Assembly: GCA_009930275.1 (NCBI GenBank)
Contig: RZYP01000054.1
Location: 1-12,279, forward strand
From: Negativicutes bacterium
GTDB lineage: Bacteria; Bacillota_C; Negativicutes; Acidaminococcales; Acidaminococcaceae
DNA: 12,279 nt
Reading direction: 5' to 3'
The notes below the pieces were generated by a model that was given only the letters and a program-made list of their open reading frames with translations, was not told the DNA's origin and searched no databases. The number at the start of each line of letters is the position of its first letter. The first letter of the stretch is position 1. Positions 6,891 through 12,279 of this stretch are shown here, one piece after another. A program made the translations under genes and the position numbers.

Positions 6891-8111
6891 ATTTGCTGCT
6901 GCATAGTTTTCTTCACTTCTTGATACTATAATAGTACCAGTTAAATCACCTAAGCAGTTGTTTGTCGTTGTACCCATATCAAACAAGTGATAAAATGCGG
7001 CGATTACGCCAACAATTTCGATGGGGAGACCAACGGCCTGAACAACTACCATAAGCTTGACAATGCCGCTGCCTGGTATACCGCCGCCACCCATGGACAT
7101 AATAGTGGAAACAAAAATTATATTAATTAATTGTGCCAAGGATAGGTCTTGCCCAACCATTTGGCTGATAAAGGTAATAACGCAGGCATATAGTAAAACA
7201 GAACCGTCAGAATTCATTTGCGAACCTAGGGGAATGGTAAAACCGGAAATTCTATCAGGCACATTATATTTTTCCTTAGCGACCTTGATATTGACAGGAA
7301 TAGAGGCAATGGAGCTGCATGTTGAAATAGTATATATCCACAGCTCGGCACTGTCTTTAATAAATTTAAAAGGACTAACTTTGGCGAAAACCAACAGGAA
7401 AGAGCCATATACAAAAATTACATGTGCAAGGCAGGCGAGATAATAAGTTCCTAATAAAACTGCCATACTTGTGAAAATGCTGGCACCATATTTGCCAAAG
7501 CAGTTGGCCATCAGGAAAAACACGCCGATAGGAGATGCAGCCATCACGATGCCGATGAGGGAGAATACCATGTCGCTGGCACCATTGAAAAACTTGACCA
7601 TGGTCTGCTTATGTTCTTCATTTTTCATCTTTAAGATGGCAATACCGATGAAAATAGCAATGACAAGGGTTTGAATAATGTTGCCGTCGGCAAAGGTCTT
7701 AATCATGTTTGTTGAAAATAATCCTTTGATAAAGCTTGCCAGAGTAATGTTGGCGGCACCCGTAATCTTTTGGGACGCCATGCCTGTAAAATTAGCAAAA
7801 TGACCGGGTTGGAGCAAGTTGGCTATAAGTAAGCCGACAATGCAGGCTAAAACCGTTGATATAACATAATAGGCAATGATGCGGGTGCTGATGCGTTTTA
7901 AGGCTTGTGAGCTGTTTTGGGAAATTATGCCTGTTACTATGGTACAAATAACCATAGGGACGACAATCATTTTGATGCAGTTGAGCCATACATCACCAAT
8001 AAAAGTGAATTGCGTGATGGGTTTACCGACAAGCAAGCCTGCTAAAGTTCCCAAAATCATGGCGATAAAAATTTGCGTAGCTAAGGATAGTTTTTTACCT
8101 CTGATAATCAT
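6882..8111 (-). CDS. DAACS-family sodium:amino acid symporter, probably for neutral amino acids (Thr/Ser)
   Basis: 409 residues; AAGGAGG lies upstream of the ATG at 8111. The protein has the GltPh/EAAT fold signs: an N-terminal membrane segment pattern with KMIVVPMV (47-54), a serine-rich HP1 tip TCSSIASIP (264-272), the TM7 motif MNSDGS (299-304) where most relatives have INMDGT, HP2 GGGGIPGSG (341-349), and TM8 DMGTTTNNCLGD (378-389). Aligned to GltPh, D378, T382, N385 and D389 match D394, T398, N401 and D405, but T381 replaces R397, the arginine that binds the acidic side chain of aspartate. ASCT neutral amino acid exchangers also lack that arginine. Together with the threonine aldolase gene 30 bases upstream in the same direction, this points to threonine or serine uptake. 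The Met-to-Ser change in NMDG touches a sodium-binding motif, so coupling may differ. Confidence 0.87.
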   Translation of the reverse strand: MIIRGKKLSLATQIFIAMILGTLAGLLVGKPITQFTFIGDVWLNCIKMIVVPMVICTIVTGIISQNSSQALKRISTRIIAYYVISTVLACIVGLLIANLLQPGHFANFTGMASQKITGAANITLASFIKGLFSTNMIKTFADGNIIQTLVIAIFIGIAILKMKNEEHKQTMVKFFNGASDMVFSLIGIVMAASPIGVFFLMANCFGKYGASIFTSMAVLLGTYYLACLAHVIFVYGSFLLVFAKVSPFKFIKDSAELWIYTISTCSSIASIPVNIKVAKEKYNVPDRISGFTIPLGSQMNSDGSVLLYACVITFISQMVGQDLSLAQLINIIFVSTIMSMGGGGIPGSGIVKLMVVVQAVGLPIEIVGVIAAFYHLFDMGTTTNNCLGDLTGTIIVSRSEENYAAANLE

Positions 8112-8141
8112 TGCGTGCCCTCCTTAAGAAATAATTTAAGA

Positions 8142-9185
8142 TCATAATTCATTATCAAGCTTTTTAATAATGCTCGCTGCCCCGGCAGCGTCGTCTTTGG
8201 TAATAGCATTATAAAAAACTAAACGTACGGATGTTTTCAGAATAGGCCTGATCAATAACCCCAGGTCTTTGGCTTTAGCGCAAAAATCAATCGGGGAAAT
8301 TCCTGCGTCTGCCAAATCAAGCATTACAATATTTGTTTGTACGCTTGCCTGAACTTTTATTTTCTTTAAGTTTGTCAGCATGGAAGCACAAAGGAGTGCA
8401 TTGGCATTGTCTTCGGACAATCTTTCAATATTATGTTCTAACGCATAAATAGCCGGCGCCGCAGCGATACCGCCCTGACGCAATGCGCCACCCAAAAGTT
8501 TGCGGTTTTCCTTTGCTTTGTCAATAAAAGTTTTTGTACCGCAAAGAAGAGAGCCTACAGGTGCGCCTAATCCCTTAGAGACGCAGAACATCACCGAATC
8601 CACATATTTACAGAGTTCTTTGGCAGAAACCTTCAGATAGGCAGCAGCGTTAAAGAGTCTGGCACCGTCCATATGAATCGGGACCTGATATTTATTTGCG
8701 ATTTCTCTGATTTCGGCCAGGCGGTCTAAATTGACACAAGTACCGCCTGTGAAATTATGGCTGTTCTCCAGGCATAACAAGCTAACATCGTTATTTTTAA
8801 GTTTATCCACCAAATCTGTCAAATCAGGCATGAAGTGGTCATCAAATTTATAGAAGAGAGGCTGCATCTGACCAAAGCGGCTGTCAAAAGCTGTTTTTTC
8901 GCTGCCGTAAAGGTGTTGGAGTTCATCAACGAGGACAATATCGTTAGGTTTGCCATAAGTAAATAAAGCTGCCTGGTTGCCTAATGTACCAGAACAGCAA
9001 AATAAGCCTGCTTCTTTGCCTGTAATTTCGGCCGCCATATCTTCTAATTTGTTAATGGTTTTGTCTTCTCCGCGTCCGTTGGCATCTAAACGGCCGTCAT
9101 CGCCAAGTTCGGCAGTAAGGATGGTTGCCAGCATCGGTTGAGTAGGCAGGGTCAAAGTATCGCTTCTTAAGTCAATGATTTTCAT
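8142..9185 (-). CDS. ltaE: Low-specificity L-threonine aldolase (PLP-dependent)
   Basis: 347 residues from ATG 9185, which follows GGGAGG by six bases; an in-frame TTG at 9206 lies upstream of that site and is unlikely. The enzyme cleaves threonine or allo-threonine to glycine and acetaldehyde, using PLP, in the cytoplasm. Family marks: LRSDT (6-10) opening, LGDDGR (27-32), the cofactor loop CSGTLGNQAA (64-73), H91 in ELQHLYG for ring stacking, ENSHN (140-144, usually ENTHN), HMDGARLFNAA (171-181) with the PLP-binding D173 and R176, and the Schiff-base lysine K204 in VSKGLGAPVGS. R313 in GLLIRPI fits the carboxylate-binding arginine. Length is typical of the beta-eliminating lyase/threonine aldolase family. 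It is the first gene of a two-gene unit with the symporter. Activity on other beta-hydroxy amino acids is possible. Confidence 0.9.
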   Translation of the reverse strand: MKIIDLRSDTLTLPTQPMLATILTAELGDDGRLDANGRGEDKTINKLEDMAAEITGKEAGLFCCSGTLGNQAALFTYGKPNDIVLVDELQHLYGSEKTAFDSRFGQMQPLFYKFDDHFMPDLTDLVDKLKNNDVSLLCLENSHNFTGGTCVNLDRLAEIREIANKYQVPIHMDGARLFNAAAYLKVSAKELCKYVDSVMFCVSKGLGAPVGSLLCGTKTFIDKAKENRKLLGGALRQGGIAAAPAIYALEHNIERLSEDNANALLCASMLTNLKKIKVQASVQTNIVMLDLADAGISPIDFCAKAKDLGLLIRPILKTSVRLVFYNAITKDDAAGAASIIKKLDNEL

Positions 9186-9207
9186 ATTAAGCCTCCCTGA
9201 TTGCAAT

Positions 9208-9213
9208 AGTATA
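9208..9213 (-). promoter_or_regulatory. Possible -10 element of the threonine aldolase promoter
   Basis: TATACT on the minus strand about 23 bases before the aldolase start codon. No good -35 hexamer lies 17 bases upstream (AGCGAA), as is common for promoters needing a LysR-type activator. Confidence 0.35.
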
Positions 9214-9235
9214 CAATTACATGATCGTGATTCGC

Positions 9236-9249
9236 TGTAAATGTTTACA
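9236..9249. promoter_or_regulatory. Inverted repeat TGTAAATGTTTACA, operator candidate (LysR or cre-like)
   Basis: Perfect 6-bp arms TGTAAA/TTTACA around TG. The centre is about 41 bases before the start point implied by the -10 at 9208-9213, where an activating LysR-type subunit often binds. It also matches the CcpA cre consensus TGWAARCGKTWNCA except at one central base, so a catabolite control site is an alternative reading. Confidence 0.45.
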
Positions 9250-9258
9250 TGTGTCTAT

Positions 9259-9284
9259 TTGAAATAAAATTCTGTACATTTCAA
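9259..9284. promoter_or_regulatory. Inverted repeat TTGAAAT-N12-ATTTCAA, possible LysR binding site
   Basis: Seven-base arms at 9259-9265 and 9278-9284. The centre is about 70 bases upstream of the proposed aldolase start point, near the usual position of a LysR-type recognition site. The region is AT-rich, so chance symmetry is possible. Confidence 0.35.
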
Positions 9285-9297
9285 TTTAATAATACCC

Positions 9298-9312
9298 TTG
9301 ACATATAGTCAA
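9298..9312. promoter_or_regulatory. Inverted repeat TTGACATATAGTCAA overlapping the lysR promoter
   Basis: Perfect 5-bp arms around a 5-base centre; the inner 13 bases fit the LysR T-N11-A pattern (TGAC...GTCA). It includes the -35 hexamer of the regulator's promoter, which fits negative autoregulation. Confidence 0.5.
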
Positions 9313-9327
9313 ATATAAATGTATAAA
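9298..9327 (+). promoter_or_regulatory. Sigma-70-type promoter of the LysR regulator
   Basis: TTGACA (9298-9303) and TATAAA (9322-9327) separated by 18 bases, about 45 bases before the ATG at 9373. The -35 lies inside the palindrome at 9298-9312. Confidence 0.65.
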
Positions 9328-9372
9328 TAGAAGTATAGATAAAAATCTATAATGACGAGCGGAGGATCAAAA

Positions 9373-10326
9373 ATGTTTAGAAATATGGAATATATTTTGT
9401 GCGTATATAAGGAACGCAGCTTTAGCAAAGCAGCGGAAAAACTTCACATCTCCCAGCCATCTCTCAGTGCTACGGTAAAAAAGATAGAAGAAAAAGCTGG
9501 CTCGCCTATTTTTGACCGTAAAACCACACCGGTTTCGCTGACCGCATTTGGGGTGGAATATATACGAGGAGTGGAACAGATCTGCGGAATTCAGGAACGC
9601 ATTCAGAATATTGCCTATGAACTAGACACTTTGCAAAGCGGCAATTTGACTATTGGCGGCAGTAATTTGAGCATTGCCAATATTGTTCCTAAGGTAATCT
9701 GTGATTTTAAAAAAGCTTATCCTCATATCAGTTTACGTATTTTAGAGACCAGTACTTTGCAATCAAAGCATTTACTTGATTCCGGTGAGATAGATCTGAT
9801 TATTACCAATCGGCCCTTAAATACAGACGAGTATAAAAGGATTCTCTTTTACCATGAGTATTTGCTGCTGGCGGTGCCTAAGGATTTCGCTGTAAATGAT
9901 TCACTGCAGGCCAAGCAGCTGACCGCAAGTGAGTTTGAACGGGGACTGGACAAGGTAACCGACGACAAATGTGTCCATCCAGCTGAATTTGCCGATATGC
10001 CGTTAATTTTGCTGCATAAGGATAATTATTTGCGCTTGTGTACGGATATGTTGTTTGAGGAAGAGCAACTTGTACCTAATATCATACTCGAGGCAGAACA
10101 GTCGGCCATTTCATATAATTTTGCAAAGTATGGATTAGGAGCAACTATTTTGAGTCACACCTTGGTTAATGATGACTATAATGATAATAGTCTTGTTTTT
10201 TATAAAATTGCCGGCAAGTACGCTTTGCGGGACAAATTTATCTGCTATCGCAAAAAAGGCGGCAGCACTATCGCTATGCAAAGGTTTATTGAAACAGCTG
10301 CCAGAAATACCGAAGGCGATAACTAA
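9373..10326 (+). CDS. LysR-type transcriptional regulator
   Basis: 317 residues from ATG 9373, preceded by CGGAGG seven to nine bases upstream; an ATG at 9352 lies before that site and is unlikely. The N-terminus holds the winged helix-turn-helix: SFSKAAEKLHISQPSLSATV at about residues 16-35, then KKIEEKAGSPIFDRK (about 36-50), followed by the linker helix (YELDTLQSGNLTIGG). The rest is the two-lobed periplasmic-binding-like effector domain, with GEIDLIITNRP and HEYLLLAVPKD as typical strands and an acidic insert around DKVTDDKCVHPAEF. It is divergent from the threonine aldolase-symporter unit across 187 bases that contain three inverted repeats, so it very probably controls that unit and itself. 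The inducer is unknown; threonine or a related amino acid is the natural guess. Confidence 0.9.
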   Translation: MFRNMEYILCVYKERSFSKAAEKLHISQPSLSATVKKIEEKAGSPIFDRKTTPVSLTAFGVEYIRGVEQICGIQERIQNIAYELDTLQSGNLTIGGSNLSIANIVPKVICDFKKAYPHISLRILETSTLQSKHLLDSGEIDLIITNRPLNTDEYKRILFYHEYLLLAVPKDFAVNDSLQAKQLTASEFERGLDKVTDDKCVHPAEFADMPLILLHKDNYLRLCTDMLFEEEQLVPNIILEAEQSAISYNFAKYGLGATILSHTLVNDDYNDNSLVFYKIAGKYALRDKFICYRKKGGSTIAMQRFIETAARNTEGDN

Positions 10327-10327
10327 A

Positions 10328-10372
10328 TTTTGGCGCACAGTGCTAATGTCGAATACTTTGGCAAGAAAATAA
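10328..10372 (+). pseudogene. Relic of a methyltransferase gene 3' end
   Basis: In the frame ending at TAA 10370-10372, the last codons read RTVLMSNTLARK, matching the end of the methyltransferase at 4560-5147 (KTELWLNTLARK) at 8 of 12 residues plus one K/R exchange. Over the last seven codons (10352-10372 against 5127-5147) the DNA differs at three positions, all synonymous (AAC/AAT, CTG/TTG, TGA/TAA). No methyltransferase motifs lie upstream, where the LysR gene occupies the DNA. I read it as the stub of a lost paralogue or of a local duplication. Confidence 0.4.
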
Positions 10373-10389
10373 TATGCGAGGTAATGAGT

Positions 10390-11304
10390 ATGATTATCAG
10401 TGCAAGCAGGCGGACAGATATACCAGCTTTTTATGCTGAATGGTTTGCAAGAAGGGTAGAGGCTGGTTATTGTACGGTAGTTAATCCTTTCAACAGCAGA
10501 CAGGTCACACGCGTATCGCTCTTGCCGACAGACGTCGAGGTAATCGTCTTTTGGACCAGAAACGCATTGCCGTTGCTGCCCTATCTGCCTTTCTTGGATG
10601 CCAGGAAGTTTGCCTATTATTTCCAATATACTATAACGGGGTATCCAAAAATCTTGGAGCCAAATGTGCCGCGGCTGGATGAAGCTCTTGCTATTTTTAG
10701 AAAGCTGTCCGCTCAGATTGGTAAGGATAGAGTGATTTGGCGCTATGATCCAATCTGTCTTACCAATATTACCGACGCTGCCTGGCAGCTGCAACAATTC
10801 AGACTGCTGGCGCACGCTTTACGTGGGCAGACGAAACGCGTTGTAATCAGTATCGTCGATAACTATCGCAAGGCGGAGCAAAACTTCCGGTACTTAGCCA
10901 AGCAGGGTATACAAGTAGAGAAGGCTGATATTGAAGAAATGGGAGCCTTGCTCACGAGGTTTGCCGGGATAGCCACGGAAAATGATATGGAAATCAGCAG
11001 CTGTGCAGAAGTGTTGGATTTGAAGCCTTACGGTATTAAACCCGGCAGATGCATCGATGCTGCCTATATCAAGAACGTGTTCGGCAGCAGTGTCTCTTCC
11101 CAAAAGGACAAAGGGCAGAGACCGGAATGCGGCTGCGTTCAGAGTAAAGATATCGGAGCTTATGATACCTGTCTGCATGGCTGTGCCTACTGCTACGCTG
11201 GTACCTTGCAGATGGCGAGGAAGAATTATAAGTTGCACGACGATGCTTCACCGTCGCTGCTAGGTTGCTACAATGTTGGTAGGGAACAAGGGAAGCTATT
11301 TTAA
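10390..11304 (+). CDS. DUF1848 family protein with radical-SAM-like cysteine cluster
   Basis: 304 residues from ATG 10390, eight bases after GAGG; ATG 10384 is too close to that site. The start ISASRRTDIPAFYAEWF (3-19) and VNPFNSRQVTRVSL (31-44) are hallmarks of DUF1848. VIVFWTRN (51-58), YYFQYTITGYP (76-86) and VIWRYDPI (115-122) are the repeated strands of a probable barrel. The C-terminus carries C247, C249 and the cluster C261-x3-C265-x2-C268 in CLHGCAYCYA, the CX3CX2C spacing of the radical SAM 4Fe-4S site, but located at the C-terminal rather than N-terminal end. Conserved C205 and C221 may add ligands. An Fe-S enzyme is likely, but the reaction is not known to me. The neighbours give no clue, although it follows the LysR gene by 63 bases in the same direction. 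Confidence 0.82.
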   Translation: MIISASRRTDIPAFYAEWFARRVEAGYCTVVNPFNSRQVTRVSLLPTDVEVIVFWTRNALPLLPYLPFLDARKFAYYFQYTITGYPKILEPNVPRLDEALAIFRKLSAQIGKDRVIWRYDPICLTNITDAAWQLQQFRLLAHALRGQTKRVVISIVDNYRKAEQNFRYLAKQGIQVEKADIEEMGALLTRFAGIATENDMEISSCAEVLDLKPYGIKPGRCIDAAYIKNVFGSSVSSQKDKGQRPECGCVQSKDIGAYDTCLHGCAYCYAGTLQMARKNYKLHDDASPSLLGCYNVGREQGKLF

Positions 11305-11339
11305 GACGGAAGCAAAAATAAGGAGAATGTATTTTATTC

Positions 11340-11510
11340 TTGCACAGAAGTGAGCGACCAACAGCAATTGAACGGGTTCAGCCAACGCATTTTACAAAAA
11401 AAATATACCTGTTGCCAATCAGTGAATTTACTGATTGGCAGCAGGCTTTAAAGAGTGTTAAGGAATTCCCGGGTTTAGGCAAAAAGCTGCTTAGTAAGGT
11501 AAGCCGTTAG
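11340..11510 (+). pseudogene. Short unknown frame, probably remnant or small gene (56 codons)
   Basis: The frame from TTG 11340 to TAG 11508-11510 encodes a protein-like basic sequence (LLPISEFTDWQQALKSVKEF then PGLGKKLLSKVSR). It has an amphipathic, helix-forming C-terminal half and no match I recognise. AAGGAG (11320-11325) lies about 14 bases before the TTG, which is too far for a good start; ATT 11331 would be better spaced but is a rare start. Two frames away, an ATG directly after the same site gives only eight codons. It may be the tail of a decayed gene. Confidence 0.3.
11408..11445. repeat. Long hairpin CCTGTTGCCAATCAGT / ACTGATTGGCAGCAGG
   Basis: A 16-bp stem with one G-T wobble and a 6-base GAATTT loop, inside the short frame at 11340-11510. 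It is followed by CTTTAAAGAG, not a T run, so it is a weak candidate terminator for the DUF1848 transcript. It could also be an RNA structure or a small palindromic element. Confidence 0.5.
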
Positions 11511-11515
11511 GGTTA

Positions 11516-11731
11516 TTGGGTTCAAAAGTTTTAGAGTTTTCCACTGAAACCAAGGACAGCCGAATTTACACCGATTCTTTAATTCTCGACGGCAAAAATA
11601 TTGGAAAAATGGATTTCTATTGTTTTGATTTTACCGAACCAGCGGTTGATGGTTTCTTAGGCTATAATTTTTTAACTAAATATAAGGTTTTTCTCGATTT
11701 TACCAAAGATATTATGTATATCAAAAAGTAA
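11516..11731 (+). pseudogene. C-terminal half of a retropepsin-like aspartyl protease
   Basis: 71 codons from TTG 11516. The pattern DSLILDGKNIGKMDFYCFDF then DGFLGYNFLTKYKVFLDF matches the second half of small bacterial retropepsin-like proteases, where a GLLGxDxL motif precedes the last strands. The N-terminal half with the catalytic D-T/S-G is absent: the frame meets a stop at 11495-11497, and none of the three upstream frames shows the motif. The TTG has only a weak site before it (AGGG three bases away). This is therefore most likely a truncated, inactive remnant. An alternative is a tiny expressed protein, which I think unlikely. The stop is 17 bases from the end of the convergent gene at 11749. 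Confidence 0.5.
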
Positions 11732-11748
11732 GCGTTTGGCATAACGGG

Positions 11749-12147
11749 TTATTGACTGCTAATCCACGAGAATCTGACCATGTAGCTTTTCATCTTAGCT
11801 CGTATGGAATTACTCATAACATCGTCAAAATAGTCTTCTTTAGTTTCCAAAGGCTGGAGCATCAAGGTATTTTTCCATATTCCTATTTCCTCATTATCAC
11901 CAGTTACAGCAAAGAAGTAATAAGTAACCTTTAACTTTTTCTTGGTATTATTAGTGAATGTTGCTCCTGCTTGGTAATAGATAGCGTCGTCTGGAGCTTG
12001 TCCAAGATCATTAAAAAACAGGTCCATGCAGGTTATATCAGCTGATTTTTTATTGGCAGCCTGGGTAAGAGGCGGGGCTTGTAGCAAAAACAAACAGGCC
12101 AAACATAGTAAAACAGCGGTTAGTTTAGTAATGCCTCGGTTTTTCAT
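11749..12147 (-). CDS. Small exported protein of unknown function
   Basis: 132 residues from ATG 12147 with GAAGGAGG about seven bases upstream. Residues 1-31 form a Sec signal peptide (MKNRGITK, then a Leu/Cys-rich core) with likely cleavage after LTQA or LTQAA. The mature part is about 100 residues and looks like one beta-sandwich: ITCMDLFFNDL, then YYQAGATFTNNTKKKLKVTY with the tension typical of FxLYD/DUF-type Ig-like domains, then LMLQPLETKEDYFDD and YMVRFSW. I do not recognise a named family. It starts 40 bases after the stop of a truncated upstream gene on the same strand, so the two are probably co-transcribed. Confidence 0.72.
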   Translation of the reverse strand: MKNRGITKLTAVLLCLACLFLLQAPPLTQAANKKSADITCMDLFFNDLGQAPDDAIYYQAGATFTNNTKKKLKVTYYFFAVTGDNEEIGIWKNTLMLQPLETKEDYFDDVMSNSIRAKMKSYMVRFSWISSQ

Positions 12148-12187
12148 AAAAGAGCCTCCTTCAGTGAGCTAAGTCGGAAGCGGATAA

Positions 12188-12279
12188 TTATTGGACGGAA
12201 TTAACGAAATCTACCAGATGTTGAACAGACACCGCTTTTTGTTCTCTTGCCAATTCATTTCCTGAGGAATCGAGAATCA
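12188..12279 (-). CDS. C-terminal end of a possible thioredoxin-like protein, 5' part outside window
   Basis: The last 29 codons of a minus-strand gene, stop at 12188-12190. The visible end ILDSSGNELAREQKAVSVQH followed by LVDFVNSVQ fits the final strand, hairpin and helix of thioredoxin-fold proteins (DxxGNExAR, then a helix ending in a short tail). Neither the CXXC site nor any other marker is inside the window, so the family call is tentative. It lies upstream of the small exported protein on the same strand. Confidence 0.5.
   Translation of the reverse strand, partial: ILDSSGNELAREQKAVSVQHLVDFVNSVQ

Noticed and set aside
10135..10815. Open antisense frame of 226 codons across the lysR end and DUF1848 start
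   Set aside because: It covers two well-supported genes on the other strand, has no ribosome binding site and its product is unlike any family I recognise.

Overview
The window looks like chromosomal DNA from an anaerobic member of the Bacillota. A Negativicutes relative of Phascolarctobacterium or Acidaminococcus is my best guess, from overall protein flavour, strong AGGAGG-type ribosome binding sites and the style of intergenic repeats. This is inference; there is no rRNA or marker gene here. By eye the left 5 kb is richer in G+C than the amino-acid transport region at 5.3-9.2 kb. No tRNA, rRNA, CRISPR array, insertion sequence or phage gene was seen.

Left block (1-5196, + strand): a tightly spaced operon for an extracellular polysaccharide. 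It begins with a membrane glycosyltransferase of the hyaluronan/chitin synthase type, cut by the window edge, that carries the end of a PilZ (c-di-GMP-binding) domain in front of its membrane and catalytic parts. Four bases later comes a membrane-anchored protein with a polysaccharide-deacetylase-like fold whose metal histidines appear lost, plus a beta-rich C-terminal region. It is followed by a GH18-type glycosidase lipoprotein. Together they suggest a c-di-GMP-controlled synthase with two surface polymer-processing partners. A small SAM methyltransferase follows, flanked on both sides by related CCAAAGGGG/CCCCTTTGG hairpins, and a terminator closes the block.

Middle block (5300-10326): three minus-strand genes and a divergent regulator. 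A GltS-type sodium/glutamate symporter (5300-6517) is separated by about 360 bp of repeat-bearing intergenic DNA from a two-gene unit: a low-specificity L-threonine aldolase (8142-9185), then a DAACS-family symporter (6882-8111). In the symporter, the arginine that binds the acidic side chain in glutamate/aspartate carriers is a threonine, so a neutral amino acid such as threonine or serine is the likely substrate. A LysR-type regulator (9373-10326) is divergent from this unit. The shared intergenic region holds three inverted repeats and a good promoter for the regulator. I read this as a threonine (or related beta-hydroxy amino acid) uptake and cleavage module.

Right block (10327-12279): a DUF1848 protein with a C-terminal CX3CX2C cluster, followed by about 430 bp of decayed coding DNA (an unknown short frame and the C-terminal half of a retropepsin-like aspartyl protease). 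On the minus strand, a small exported protein lies downstream of the truncated end of a possible thioredoxin-like gene. Just after the LysR gene, a short relic matches the 3' end of the methyltransferase gene with only synonymous changes over its last seven codons.
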